From Echinarachnius parma (taxonomy: Eukaryota > Echinodermata > Echinoidea > Clypeasteroida > Echinarachniidae): a stretch of 64,000 bases of DNA. A program made the position numbers and the translations under genes. Numbering within the stretch: the stretch's first letter is position 1; each line of letters begins with the position of its first letter. The DNA lies in the NCBI GenBank assembly GCA_037951105.1, contig JBAMJV010009816.1:28777-92776 (forward strand). The letters are read 5' to 3'. The notes below the pieces were generated by a model. It worked only from the letters and a program-made list of their open reading frames with translations. It did not search any database and was not told the origin of the DNA. Positions 21,415 through 31,386 of the stretch are shown piece by piece.

Positions 21415-22300
21415 AATTCCAAAAGTGCATGGAGACGCATGGGATTAGCGAAGAGACAACGTTCAACATTTGTTCGATGTCCCAGCATGATGTCTACGCT
21501 GTCCTGAAAAATGAGGAGGCGAACCTCGGAAAGTCAAATGGGAGGCGGTATACTGCGGAATATAAACGGATCGCAATGGGCATCCTTTACTACAGTCCAG
21601 CATGCTACGAGCACCTCCGCGAGATCATGAGTATGCTGTCACAGAAGACCATCAAGCAAATGATGGGGGTGGTCGATGGGAGGCCGGGGATCACGTTTGA
21701 AACCATACAGGGACTCCAGTCATGGCAGGCTACTCGACAAAACCCATCGAAGTGGAGCTTGATGCTCGATGGCATGTCCATCAAGAAGGGTTATGCCTAC
21801 GACTGCACACAAGGTAATTTTAATGCAAAATTACTTAAACCACTTAATTTCCAAATGACAACTTCCCCTATTACCAGGTGGTCATGTGACACATGAGACA
21901 ATGCATGAGAAGTCCCATTTAGAATACAGTAACATTTCAAACTGCGCAATGCCATGTTCAGGATCACTTGTTTGATCACGGATAATAAGGTAAATTTACT
22001 TTTAAAATGTGCATTATACAAATTAACACAAATTAATTTAATCAGTTTTAATTCAAAATAAATAATTTTCCAATCCTTGATTAAATTTGAAATTATTGAT
22101 ATTATAGTTAATTTATTATTCCAATACTCTTTTTCTCTTTTTAAAATCAAGATTGCATTACAGGCAATGATGGCTCAGATATGGCGACCCAGGCCATTGT
22201 TTTCATGGTGGTGGCATTAGATGCTCACAATCTGAAGCTCTTGCGCAATCTATTGGCAGAGAAGAAACAATTGACATTTGATCAGCACAAAAAGGTAAAA
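21415..22300 (+). pseudogene. P-element/THAP9-type transposase fragment
   Basis: First exon-like stretch 21429-21815: 'YKRIAMGILYYSPACYEHLR', 'LQSWQATRQNPSKWSLML', 'DGMSIKKGYAYD', corresponding to the start of the RNase H-like domain with the D-x-MSIKK motif of P transposases. It ends at an AAGGTAATTTT donor. A second stretch at about 22150-22295 encodes 'DMATQAIVFMVVALDAHN', the next block. The remainder of the transposase is missing. Confidence 0.5.
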
Positions 22301-23350
22301 AATTAAAATAAATCAATTCTAAATATTATCTAATGTATATTTTTTCCTACTATAATATTGACAAAGAATAAATAGACTAAACTGATATCCTGGTGGCAGA
22401 AGAAAGAGAGAAGAGCAAAATTGGGTAGAGAAAGACCAAGTCACAACCAGGCCCATCAGTCAATCCACAACCATCGGTCTTCAAACATAGAGCTGCCAAC
22501 CTAGCAAAACAAAAACGAGCCCAGATGGCCAAAAAGAGGAATTTTAAAACAACAAAAAAGAGGATTTATTATTGAAACTTATTTGCAATACGCAATGAAT
22601 ATCAATAGAAACGTTGATGTCTAAAGTGAAGTAGCAAAGGCAATAATGTGTTCAATGAGACAGGTCACCATGAGTGGTGCTGCTTCAATACCAACAATGT
22701 CTGCATCCTGTGCATATTCATTATCATGAAATTGGAAGATCAACTAAAGCTAGTACATGTACAAGACAATTATGAAACATGTCGGGATTGTGTACAATTA
22801 AATGTAACACAGAAAGATCAACTATCCCCTATTTGGAACGAACATTAAAACCATGAATTTGGTTGGATTGTGTTTTGTTAGTAATGATTTGCATTGCTTG
22901 GTATAATTTAATTAAGTTATTTGTGTTGAATTCAAGCAACAATCTTTCTAGCAGGAAGAACACCACCAAGGCCATCCCAACAATCCAGAAAGAGAAAGAA
23001 CATCAAACCTCAGAATCATGCTTCAGGAGTATGCATAACTGAAAATGGGGTTTTCCTGAAACTCATTCTGGTGGCAGAAGAAAGAAAAGCGGAATGGGTA
23101 GGAAAAGACCAAGTCACAACCAGGCCCATCAGGCTTCGAACACAGAGCTGCCAACCTAGCAAAACAGAAAAAAAGGAGCCCAGATGGCTGAAAAAGATAA
23201 TTTATTATTGAAACTTATTTGCAATACGCAATGAATATCAATAGAAACTTTGATGTCTATAAAGTAAAGTATCAAAGACAATAACGTGTTCAATGAGACA
23301 GGTCTGTGACATGTATTTATTTTCATTTTAAATAAACTGATTGATTATTC

Positions 23351-23520
23351 ATGTATTTACATTCTAGGTTGAACAGCGGAAAAGAGAAGCACTGGCCCAA
23401 GGCTGCCAGTGCTCTACGCACAGCCGGTGGTCCAGAGAGGAGATGGCAGGAGGTCAAAAAGAAGTGGGCCAGGATCAAGTGCCAGGCTCTTAACTACAAG
23501 ATCGAGCGGAGCAAAACTGG
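23351..23520 (+). pseudogene. Myb/SANT-like DNA-binding fragment
   Basis: 'ALRTAGGPERRWQEVKKKWA' and 'KCQALNYKIERSKTGK' match the trihelix Myb/SANT-like domain (the Myb_DNA-bind_5/NAIF1 type) that Harbinger elements encode as their second protein. It ends at a GGTAAAAA donor-like site. Its position between Harbinger transposase pieces agrees with this. Confidence 0.5.
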
Positions 23521-23774
23521 TAAAAAATTTGCATTTTTCAGTTTGTTTAATTTGTTACTTATTGAGAAATATATTTTATCAGTGTTGCTGCTTCAATACA
23601 AAAACTTTTACTGCATCCTGTGCATTAATTCATTATCATGAAGTTGGAAGATCATGGTATATATTGTACATTATATTCATATGTGGTGTATTCAATATGA
23701 ATGAAAATAAGGGAAAAGAGGATTTTTTTTTATTTGGATAAAAATGAATTCTGCGATTTCGTATAAAAAAAAAA

Positions 23775-24128
23775 CAAGAAGTTTGAAGAGGTTTGAGGCG
23801 TGAGCGAATTTTTCGAGTAAGAACCATCCACTGGATGCTTTACTGTGACGTGGAATTGAGGAAGCGGTACCGATTCACTAGGAGAAGATGCATGTTCCTT
23901 AGGGACCTCCTACGCGAAGACTTGGAACATCAAACATCGCGTTCTCATGCATTTCCAGCCATGCTTCAAGTATTTGTGGCACTGGCATTCTTTGCCTCGG
24001 GAGCATTGGTGACTGCCGTAGCAACCATGCATGGAGTCAGCATTGCCACGACTTCAAGGGCTATCCGGCAGGTAGCCAATGCTCTGCTTCGGCGGAAAAA
24101 CCATGCGAGTCTACCCTTGGTTTCTTGA
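23775..24128 (+). pseudogene. Harbinger transposase N-terminal fragment, fourth copy
   Basis: 'RRERIFRVRTIHWMLYCDVE', 'RYRFTRRRCMFLRDLL', 'LQVFVALAFFASGALV', 'VSIATTSRAIRQVANAL'. The N-terminal module is complete, but no catalytic core follows. Confidence 0.6.
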
Positions 24129-25359
24129 AATCTTTCCTATTGGGATTTTAAAGAAATTAAATAATCCAAATGCATGTTCTTCTGAGACCGAGTGAGCAAA
24201 GAAACTCTGATGTCGCAATTGAAGTAGCAAAGGCAATAATGTGATCAATGAGACAGGTCATCATGAGTGGTGCTGCTTCAATACAAAAACTCTTACTGCA
24301 TCCTGTGCATATCCAATTATCATGTAATTGGAAGATATTCATATTCATTATATTCATATGTGGTGTATTCAATATGAATGAAAATTAGGGAAAAGAGGAT
24401 ATTTTTATTTGGATAAAAATGAATGCTGTGATTTTGTATTTAAAAACGAAAGCTCCAAAAATATTCAGGTTAGTGTTCCTGTACTCCACCGATCAAGAAA
24501 GGCGGCGGAAACACAATTTGCTACTTCTTTGGAGAAAAAAAAAGTGCATCATGGCCGTACGGAACTTTCGTTACTCTCTGTTTGTTTTCATCATCAGTGC
24601 TATGACTGGTAAGTAAAAAGTCATCAATACATATTAGAATCGTAGGTACAAAAGTATAGGGATCTTGTAACATTATAAAAATCAACATTTCGAATTCATC
24701 GCAAATGAAGCAACAATCTTTCTTGTGGGAAGAACACCACCAAGGCCTTCCCAACAATCCAGAAAGAGAAAGAACATCAACCCTCAGAATCGCGCTTCAG
24801 GAGTATGCATATAACTGAAAACAGGGTTTTCCCGAAACTCATTCTGGTGGCAGAAGAAAGAAAGAAGAGCGGAATGGGTAGGAAAAGACCAAGTCACAAC
24901 CAGGCCCATCAGTCACTCCACAACCATCGGTCTTCAAACACAGAGCTGCCAACCTAGCAAAACATAAACAAAAACGAGCCCAGATGGCCAAAAAGAGGAA
25001 TTTTAAAACAACATAAAAAGAGGATTTATTATTGAAACTCATTTGCAATACGCAATGAATATCAATAGAAACTTTGATGTCTAAAATAAAGAAGCAAAGG
25101 AAATGATGTGTTCAATGAGACAGGTCATCACGAGTGGTGCTGCTTCAATACCAACAATGTCTGCATCCTGTGAATATCCAATTATCATGAAATTGGAAGA
25201 TCATTGTACATTACATTCATATGTGAAGTATACAATATGATTGAAAATTAGGGAAAAGAGGACTTTTTATTTGGATAAAAAATGAATGCTGTGATTTTGA
25301 ATTTAAAAATTTTTAAGAGGTTTGAAGTGGCAGTGTCTCTTTTATGTGTGTACTCTTCC

Positions 25360-25545
25360 ATTAAAAGTTCCTCGTTTAGGTGAAGCTTTCTCTTGCTATC
25401 CTGATATTTGTTCCATGCTTTCCTTTTGTTTTTGACTGCATCTAAGCTTCCTTAGTCATCCACTCTGGCTTGTTCCTAGGTTTCTTCTTCTTCAGTGGAA
25501 TGCAATCCTCTACACATTTGTGAAGAGGATACATTCAAGCAGGAG
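25360..25545 (-). pseudogene. Non-LTR retrotransposon inter-domain fragment
   Basis: Reading the minus strand gives 'DCIPLKKKKPRNKPEWMTKEA', a motif common between endonuclease and reverse transcriptase in CR1-like elements. A stop and degenerate sequence follow. Confidence 0.4.
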
Positions 25546-25807
25546 GTGGCGCAAATAAGGCTCCGCTGCGCTTAAAGAGATAGGTACGATAATACGGCAA
25601 TGGCGGTCTTACTCAAATTGGAAGAAGAAGAAGATGAAACTAATATGCAGGTTGGTTGCTATAGACAGGTCACTGCTAAGACAGGTTTGACTGTAGTTCA
25701 CACACGTATATAATGAGCGGTTATCGCAACAAGTTCTTTGGGCAAAATAATGTATGCAGTATATTGGTCCTACAGCATAAATTTTACCAACTTTTTGTTG
25801 AGCAAGT

Positions 25808-26170
25808 CAGGATTTCAAATGTTAATTTTCTTGGATAGGAGCAGATACCGTACTCCTTCAAGCTAATATCTATTTCTCAAGAAACCATGCTGTTATTGCA
25901 ATAGCATTCTCTGGGCAAAGTACACTGCCAGAAGATAAATAACAGTATACATTATTATGGTTATAAGGCATACTTTTGTCATCTTTTTGCTGAGCCATTC
26001 AAGGATTTAAACGCTAATTTTCTTGGAAAGAGTCTGCCGGGGAGACTTATTCCTTCATGACGACATCTTAACTTTCCTCTAAAACAAGCTAGTATCATTG
26101 CAACATAATCTTTGGAGGCAATTAATACATAATGCCAATTTTCTTGGAAAGAGTCGACTGCAAGTACACC
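25808..26170 (-). pseudogene. Three residual copies of the last TANGO6 exon's 3' end
   Basis: Minus-strand stretches ending in the sense equivalent of CCAAGAAAATTAGCATT recur. They appear on the plus strand as AATGCTAATTTTCTTGGA-like sequence near 25817-25840, 26010-26035 and 26130-26150. Each is preceded on the plus strand by a TTTTTGCTGAGCC/AGTCAAGGATTT-like spacer or part of it. Only the final 10-25 codons remain recognisable, with increasing decay away from the intact exon at 26462-26641. Confidence 0.55.
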
Positions 26171-26263
26171 GGCAGAACTTAAATAATACACTGCTGGCAT
26201 TGCGTAAATAATACAATATTATCTTTACATTGTACACACTTTACCACATTTTTGCTGTGCCAG

Positions 26264-26435
26264 TCAAGTATTTAGAATGCTAATTTTCTTGGATAGAGTC
26301 TGCTGCGGGAAGAGATACTCCTTAATGATGAGATCTAGTTCCTCCAGAGCCAGCTGGACGTGTAAGGCCAGTACCTCGTCTTTCTCAACCGCTCTTACCT
26401 GTTTCAGACAATGGTATATGTCCCGCATCAAGTAC
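26264..26435 (-). pseudogene. Near-intact duplicate of last TANGO6 exon
   Basis: Matches the final exon over its whole length, including the AG before GTACTTGAT and a stop. It lacks 8 bp near its 5' end (172 versus 180 nt), which shifts the frame. After the deletion the reading continues '..RDIYHCLKQVRAVEKDEV', 'LALHVQLALEELDLIIKEYL', '..SKKISILNT' and stop. The protein-level conservation downstream of the deletion suggests that the copy was intact until fairly recently, or is used in another way. Confidence 0.7.
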
Positions 26436-26461
26436 CTATGGAACCATCTTTTCGCTGGTTT

Positions 26462-26641
26462 TCAAGGATTTAGAATGCTAATTTTCTTGGATAGAGTCTG
26501 CTGCGGAAAGAGATAGTCCTTCATGATGATATCTAGTTCTTCCAGGGCCAGCTGGACATGTAAGGCCAGTACCTCGTCCTTCTCCACCAATCTCACCTGC
26601 TTCAGGCAACGGTATATGTCCCGCATCGTAGTATCAAGTAC
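26462..26641 (-). CDS. TANGO6: TANGO6 last exon (RTP1_C2-like C-terminus)
   Basis: Acceptor ..GCTCAG then 59 codons and TGA: 'VLDTTMRDIYRCLKQVRLVE', 'DEVLALHVQLALEELDIIMK', '..YLFPQQTLSKKISILNP'. This matches the conserved C-terminal end of TANGO6/RTP1 proteins, where an ALEELDxIM-x-FLFPPQ-like segment closes the protein (RTP1_C2 region). Phase 0 entry agrees with the phase 0 exit of 28071-28184. TANGO6 acts in Golgi organisation in metazoans. The yeast relative Rtp1 helps RNA polymerase II nuclear import. No poly(A) signal was assigned. Confidence 0.85.
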   Translation of the reverse strand, partial: VLDTTMRDIYRCLKQVRLVEKDEVLALHVQLALEELDIIMKDYLFPQQTLSKKISILNP

Positions 26642-26649
26642 CTGAGCAT

Positions 26650-27190
26650 AGCGAGGCAAATATAACCCAAATCAATCACCTATATCAATTACACACTTCA
26701 TTGTAGTAATAAGTATTTATAAACAAATAGAAGAAAATATAACCAAAATCAACCAAATATAACAATTCATTCTTATTGTAGTATTTGTCTCCTACAAAAA
26801 CATAATTGCACATAATTATTGCTTTAATCGCTGTTTACATAGAGATCTGAAGCGAACATAACCAAAATCATCAACCGAATTATATGTGTAATCAATACAA
26901 TTAAATTGAAAGTATGTCTCCTACAAAAATATAATTGTACATAATAATTGCTCTAATCGCTGTCAAAATCTGATTGATCTAACCATCATCATCATTGATC
27001 CCATAGTGTGACTAAGTTTAAGAATTCATACCAATTATGTCAATTAGTCACAACTAAACTGGAACAACCAGTCATGTTACTGGCATTTTATTGAGAAACC
27101 TTTTAAAATTGTCGTCATTTAAAACCAGGAGAAAGAATGCAAATATATTGGTACCTGTATACCATTGTAATTTAGAACTTGGAGATAACA
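26650..27190. other. Intron sequence, AT-rich
   Basis: Contains two related stretches ending CTCCTACAAAAA.ATAATTG..ACATAAT.ATTGCT (near 26789 and 26910), a local duplication. No coding signal. Confidence 0.5.
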
Positions 27191-27193
27191 TTC

Positions 27194-27285
27194 ACCTATT
27201 TGGCATCTTTGCCCACGCCTCTAAGTAGATCGAAGGTTGATGACCTGCACAGCTGACCTTTTGACCTCTATTTATTCTAAGTTAT
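27194..27285 (-). pseudogene. Degenerate copy of the penultimate TANGO6 exon
   Basis: The minus strand reads 'VKRSAVQVINL' as in the intact exon at 28071-28184, then shifts frame and hits a stop before the donor. Flanking intron sequence (TTAGAACTTGGAGA.AACATTC) also resembles that of the intact copy. A decayed tandem duplicate. Confidence 0.65.
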
Positions 27286-27307
27286 GTTCCAATGTGGGCA
27301 AATTAGA

Positions 27308-27823
27308 GCTGAGTCAAATCGAATGACTATTCGATATCCGACCGTGAAGATTGGATACCGAATACAAATTTTCGGATACGAATATTTGAAAAAAAGTGTT
27401 TTTTTTCTTTTTTTCCCCCCCGTTTAATTTTGTAATCCCCATTCGATAGATTCGATCAGAAAATGGCACATTGAACCCTGCTTATCTATTGCTAAAGTTA
27501 AAAGTTAAGGTATTTTACATAAATTACAAATAAACCAAACAAATAATAAACCAAAGGTAAGAGGATTAATATACAAGTGGTATAGTGAGTGCCAAATTTA
27601 GAAGAATCTATGATGAGATATCAAAGTATTTTATCTTGACAGCAGTTTGTACACTAACATCACACTGTACTGCCGATTCTAATTGAAAAAACGGACAGAA
27701 TATTTTTAAAAAAATTTATTAAAAAATAAATAAATAAATAAAAAAAATTCGATATTCGATATCCGACCGTTTTTACACGACTCATATTGGAAATTCAAAA
27801 TATTTGATTTGACTCAGCACTAG
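27308..27823. mobile_element. MITE with imperfect inverted ends
   Basis: Left GAGCTGAGTCAAATCGAAT and right ..ATTTGATTTGACTCAGCAC are inverted repeats. CGATATCCGACCG occurs near both ends (27330-27345 and 27755-27770). The interior is AT-rich and non-coding. No clear target duplication was established. Confidence 0.55.
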
Positions 27824-27893
27824 GTCAAATGAACAAATTATCATTGTAATTCATAACCTGGAGAAAACTTTCCAAAATCTAGTTACCTGTATG

Positions 27894-27965
27894 GCATCCT
27901 TGCCAAGGCTACTGGAAAAAAAAGTATGATGACCTTCACAACTGACTTTATGAGTCCTACTTATT
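27894..27965 (-). pseudogene. Second degenerate copy of the penultimate TANGO6 exon
   Basis: Retains the donor-side GCCATACAG-like end followed by GTAACT, and patches of the 'KRSAVQVI' and 'GKDAMQ' coding sequence. An A-run and a lost block disrupt the middle. It lies about 105 bp downstream (gene sense) of the intact exon. Confidence 0.55.
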
Positions 27966-28070
27966 TTAGGTAATGCTTCCATCATGATGCCATAATTATA
28001 GCCTCCAGTTGATATGAACAAAGTACCATGTGAAATTTAGAACCATGAGAAAACATTCTGACATATTTAC

Positions 28071-28184
28071 CTGCATGGCATCCTTGCCGAGGCCTCTGAG
28101 TAGAAGGTTGATGACCTGCACAGCTGACCTTTTGACCTCTACTTCCGGGTCATGCTTTGTTGCTGTGGTAACACAGTCCATGAC
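28071..28184 (-). CDS. TANGO6: TANGO6 penultimate exon
   Basis: Acceptor ..TTGTAG, donor CAG|GTAAAT, 114 nt, phase 0 to 0. Encodes 'VMDCVTTATKHDPEVEVKRS' and 'VQVINLLLRGLGKDAMQ', a HEAT-like helix pair matching the conserved region just before the TANGO6 C-terminus. Two decayed copies follow in the downstream intron. Confidence 0.85.
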
Positions 28185-28372
28185 CTACAAGATAAGAAAG
28201 AACATACAAATATTAACTCTGACATTGCCAGATATTTGCAGCTCTCTTACCTCACTGAATGAATATAATAAAACTGCCAATGGTCAGGCTTCTTTGCCAG
28301 AACTAGACAAAAAGTAGATTTTGGCTTTACTAGTTTGGGGTATCGGTAAAATAGGATGAAAACCATTTACAA

Positions 28373-28480
28373 TGAAACATCCCAAGAGTATCTGAGGAGT
28401 TCCCAGACATGGCCTAGATGGGCTGGACATCTGGCCTGGACTAAAGTGCTTGGATCAAGTCCTGATGGTGTGTAACAGGT
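28373..28480 (-). pseudogene. Exon-11 copy d (most degraded)
   Basis: The minus strand retains 'CPAHLGHVWELLRYS', corresponding to the exon's second half, but the donor and the conserved 'GPVIHE' end are lost. The copy furthest in gene sense from copy a. Confidence 0.55.
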
Positions 28481-28598
28481 CTTTACATTATTGATATTGA
28501 GCTTTCACAGGTGCAAGAGCCAGTGGTGAGCTAATGGTGGGAATAACAGTACATCTGTAAATTTATTTAGACTTAGTCTACGTCAAGACTTGACTCAC

Positions 28599-28735
28599 TT
28601 CATGTACGGCAGTCCCAAGAGAGAATCTAAGTTGCTCACAGACCTGGCCTAGATGGGCTAGACAGCCTGGATAGAACTCTTACAGTGTCAATACCCACTA
28701 ATGATGGACCACTATCAGTAGGTCTAGAACTTATT
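28599..28735 (-). pseudogene. Exon-11 copy c, 3' half intact
   Basis: Donor GAA|GTGAGT present. The second half reads 'CLAHLGQVCEQLRFSLG' then 'TAVHE' without stops. The first half (near 28670-28735) is recognisable but carries a stop (..SGY*H..). An AG before GCTGTCTAGCC could in principle act as a new acceptor giving a shorter exon. Confidence 0.6.
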
Positions 28736-28755
28736 CAGACTTAGGCTTGACTTAC

Positions 28756-28836
28756 CTCATGTATGACAGGCCCAAGAGAGAACCCGAGTTGCTCTCAGAC
28801 CTGGCCTAGATTAGCTAGACAGCTGGCCCGGACTGA
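28756..28836 (-). pseudogene. Exon-11 copy b, 3' part, split by a transposable element
   Basis: Donor GAG|GTAAGT present. Reads 'VRASCLANLGQV', a TGA stop, 'EQLGFSLGPVIHE'. The 5' part of the same copy resumes beyond the inserted element at about 35294-35345. It keeps the correct length at the position where copy a lacks one base. Confidence 0.65.
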
Positions 28837-29765
28837 TAGTCCGTGGGCCAGAGGGGTCTACCTGTGACCCCCCCTATGATCCTCCGACTTGGGTGTCATT
28901 TTGTCCATTGATATGTCTAATGTTAGAAACAAAATGTTAACAAGAAAAAAACTCTACACTTTGTTTTTTTACTACTTTTTGGGAGGTATGTAAAAATAGC
29001 ACTTTTTCATTTTTTGATGCATTTCTTAAGGTTGGTGAAAATTGAGATTGCGTTAAGTACTCTCATTTGATAATGACTAGGTCTTTATCAACTAAATTTT
29101 GCTGATACATATTTTTATATATGCCTAAGACACAGGAAAAGTTTCATGGTCAAAGATGATTGGCTTCATATGATTATGACGTCATCAAATTTGCATATGA
29201 AAAATCATGGGAATTTCCGTAAACAAAACGGTCAAAAAAACAATGTTCATTAGTATAGTTTATTTTTTTCACCATGAGAATGATGATAATGAGCTTAAAC
29301 TTATTATGTCTATTTTTGAAAGTATATTCAAATCAGAAATGCTATTATCCTTTGAATATATTGTACAAAAATGACCTTTTTTATTACGTAATCACCATGC
29401 GTCATATGCAAATGTAAGGCATATGATGGCCATTTTGTGTAGGGCAAAAATCGGTACATATTGCTCCCTCTTTAATTTCTTTATTTTAGAACCAATCACT
29501 CTCATATTTGGCACATATGTAGAACTAGTAGGGCTTTTCTGTTTGCAATAAGGAGAATTTCAAAAGGTCATCATATGAGGGCGCTATTTACTAAAATTTG
29601 ATAAAAACATACAAAATCCTTTAAATTCCGATAAAAATGTTTTTTTTCTCTATCTGCCTGATTTGTATAGACAACTTGACATTTTGTTTGCATTATTATG
29701 CAACTTTACTTTTCCTAGAATGAAATTAAAGACTGTTATGTTGTATCTTATATCTTTTAGCGTAT
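28837..29765 (+). repeat. Left terminal inverted repeat (about 930 bp)
   Basis: Matches the reverse complement of 34365-35293 from TAGTCCG to about ..TTATGTTGTATCTTATAT. Non-coding, AT-rich, with T-runs. Confidence 0.85.
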
Positions 29766-30670
29766 ATATAAGGCATAACTCCCTCTAGATTGTACCCTAA
29801 AAGTGCAATAGGGAATACAGTGCGCTACACACAATTAACTATTTCGATTATTTATTCAATCCTAACCTGAATCTAGTCCTGAGTGAGATATATGCGATAG
29901 CATGTTTATTACGATATAAAATTAAGGCAAATTGTATGGGGACGTCTTGCCAGAAACTTGTTTTTTCTAAATATTTTGTATTATTATCTTTGGCATCACT
30001 TTTTTTTAAGAGAAGAGAACAAATACGTCTCATTGACAAGTTCATTATTTGATCCCTCCTCAATTATGAGTTTTTGTCTCAAACTGATGGTTCTGTGTTG
30101 ACAAATGGATTTTGCTTCATTAGTTTTCAAGTCCATACTTACGAGGACGATAATAATATATTTTTTAATTTTTACGGGCTAATTAAGGCAAAAACTGTAT
30201 GAATGTGACCTTCAAACTGAATTAATAAATACATTGCGATATGATGTTTTTACGTACCATTTGTTCAAGCCAGTTAATCTAGCACTGGGTAAGTTGTTTC
30301 TGTCTGAATATATTTACGAATAAAAACATAACAAACACAAAATACATCTAGTCAGATTTAAAAAGAAAAATGTTAACTCTATTACTTGTTTGCTTGGACC
30401 ACCGTTTTGGTCAGAAAAGGGAACAGCATACTACGTTTCATTAACAAGGATAAAAATTATTTTCTTAAAATTAAACAAGAAAGTTCACATTTGATAATAC
30501 GGGAACTTCATGTTTATAAGTTTGGGGTTACCAGGGAAACAGAGAGTTAACCAAACTTATAGCACAGGAGCAGTCTGTGTGTACAGAATTGTTTTGTATC
30601 TTCTGCAACTCTTTTTCTTTAATAAAGATGAAGCATACTATTCATATTCATCAAGCAGGATTTTACATCA
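29766..30670. other. Element interior, no gene recognised
   Basis: A 71-codon minus frame (29848-30063) contains 'VPIQFALILYRNKHAIAY', which looks coding-like but matches nothing I know. Otherwise AT-rich sequence. Confidence 0.4.
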
Positions 30671-30674
30671 ATGT

Positions 30675-30977
30675 TTATTTAGAGCAATTAAGTAGAGACA
30701 TTCCATTAGTCATTGACACATGTGAGTGGTAAAGATAAAGTTGTAGCCGTTCAATATAATTTGGTCTTCCTGAGAACCCTATATTTGGAAGGATCACGGC
30801 CTGAAAAGCAACTATGGCAACATTGTTGATATCGATTCGCTGTTTTATCCACTGTGTGGGAAACGGTGGCAGAGCATACACACTTTTAAGCTTAAATAAC
30901 AACGAAGGAATAAACGACACATATCTGTCGAACTCTTTCCTTTTATATGTATTTCCTTTAGGAGATATCCATGGCAT
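30675..30977 (-). CDS. Unrecognised 100-codon frame inside the long-TIR element
   Basis: The composition ('MPWISPKGNTYKRKEFDRY', 'LPPFPTQWIKQRIDINN', 'VILPNIGFSGRPNYIERL') looks like real protein rather than chance translation of AT-rich DNA. No domain was recognised. It could be a remnant of the element's own protein, or cargo. Confidence 0.3.
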   Translation of the reverse strand: MPWISPKGNTYKRKEFDRYVSFIPSLLFKLKSVYALPPFPTQWIKQRIDINNVAIVAFQAVILPNIGFSGRPNYIERLQLYLYHSHVSMTNGMSLLNCSK

Positions 30978-31063
30978 AAATAAGCTACAAAGATCAATGT
31001 GGCCATGTCGATAACAAACGGTAAGAAACCCTGGTCAACCATCATCATCAATGACCTGAAGGG

Positions 31064-31092
31064 GGAGGGGGGGGGGGGGGGGGGGGGGGGGG
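31064..31092. repeat. G homopolymer-rich tract
   Basis: About 30 nearly uninterrupted G residues. Prone to assembly and sequencing error. Confidence 0.9.
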
Positions 31093-31386
31093 TACTCATG
31101 TATATTTGCGATACAGGTATGTGTCGCTTCAAAGACCCCTGTTTTTACAGCCTATCCGGCCGCTCTATGTTCACATTTTCATTTTGGAAAAGCCAATCGC
31201 CGCTCCTATAAGTCTTATTTTCATCAAAACAATACAGGGCCGCTTTTTTCAGAGCTCTGCCTCGATAATAGTTGGCGATAGACTAGTGTTGGAGATAAGT
31301 CTACCTTTTCTATGTTGTAGGATATCTCCCGTACAGTGAAGGCATTATCTGCTGCAGATTGATAAACTGTTTGCTTTCAAAGGAGA

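Larger units (their letters stand above)
22390..25330. repeat. Dispersed repeat family, several interspersed copies
   Basis: Recurring blocks include CTGGTGGCAGAAGAAAG with the following CCAAGTCACAACCAGGCCC (near 22393, 23067, 24845). Another block is ACTGCATCCTGTGCAT with AATTATCATGAAATTGGAAG and a TTCATATGTGGTGTATTC..GAATGAAAAT tail (near 20645, 22705, 23610, 24295, 25165). Copies flank Harbinger and Myb-like fragments, so they are likely non-coding parts of a multiplied Harbinger-type unit. Confidence 0.55.

Noticed and set aside
26120-26170. Separate short gene near the exon remnants
   Set aside because: The coding look comes from leftover last-exon sequence of TANGO6.
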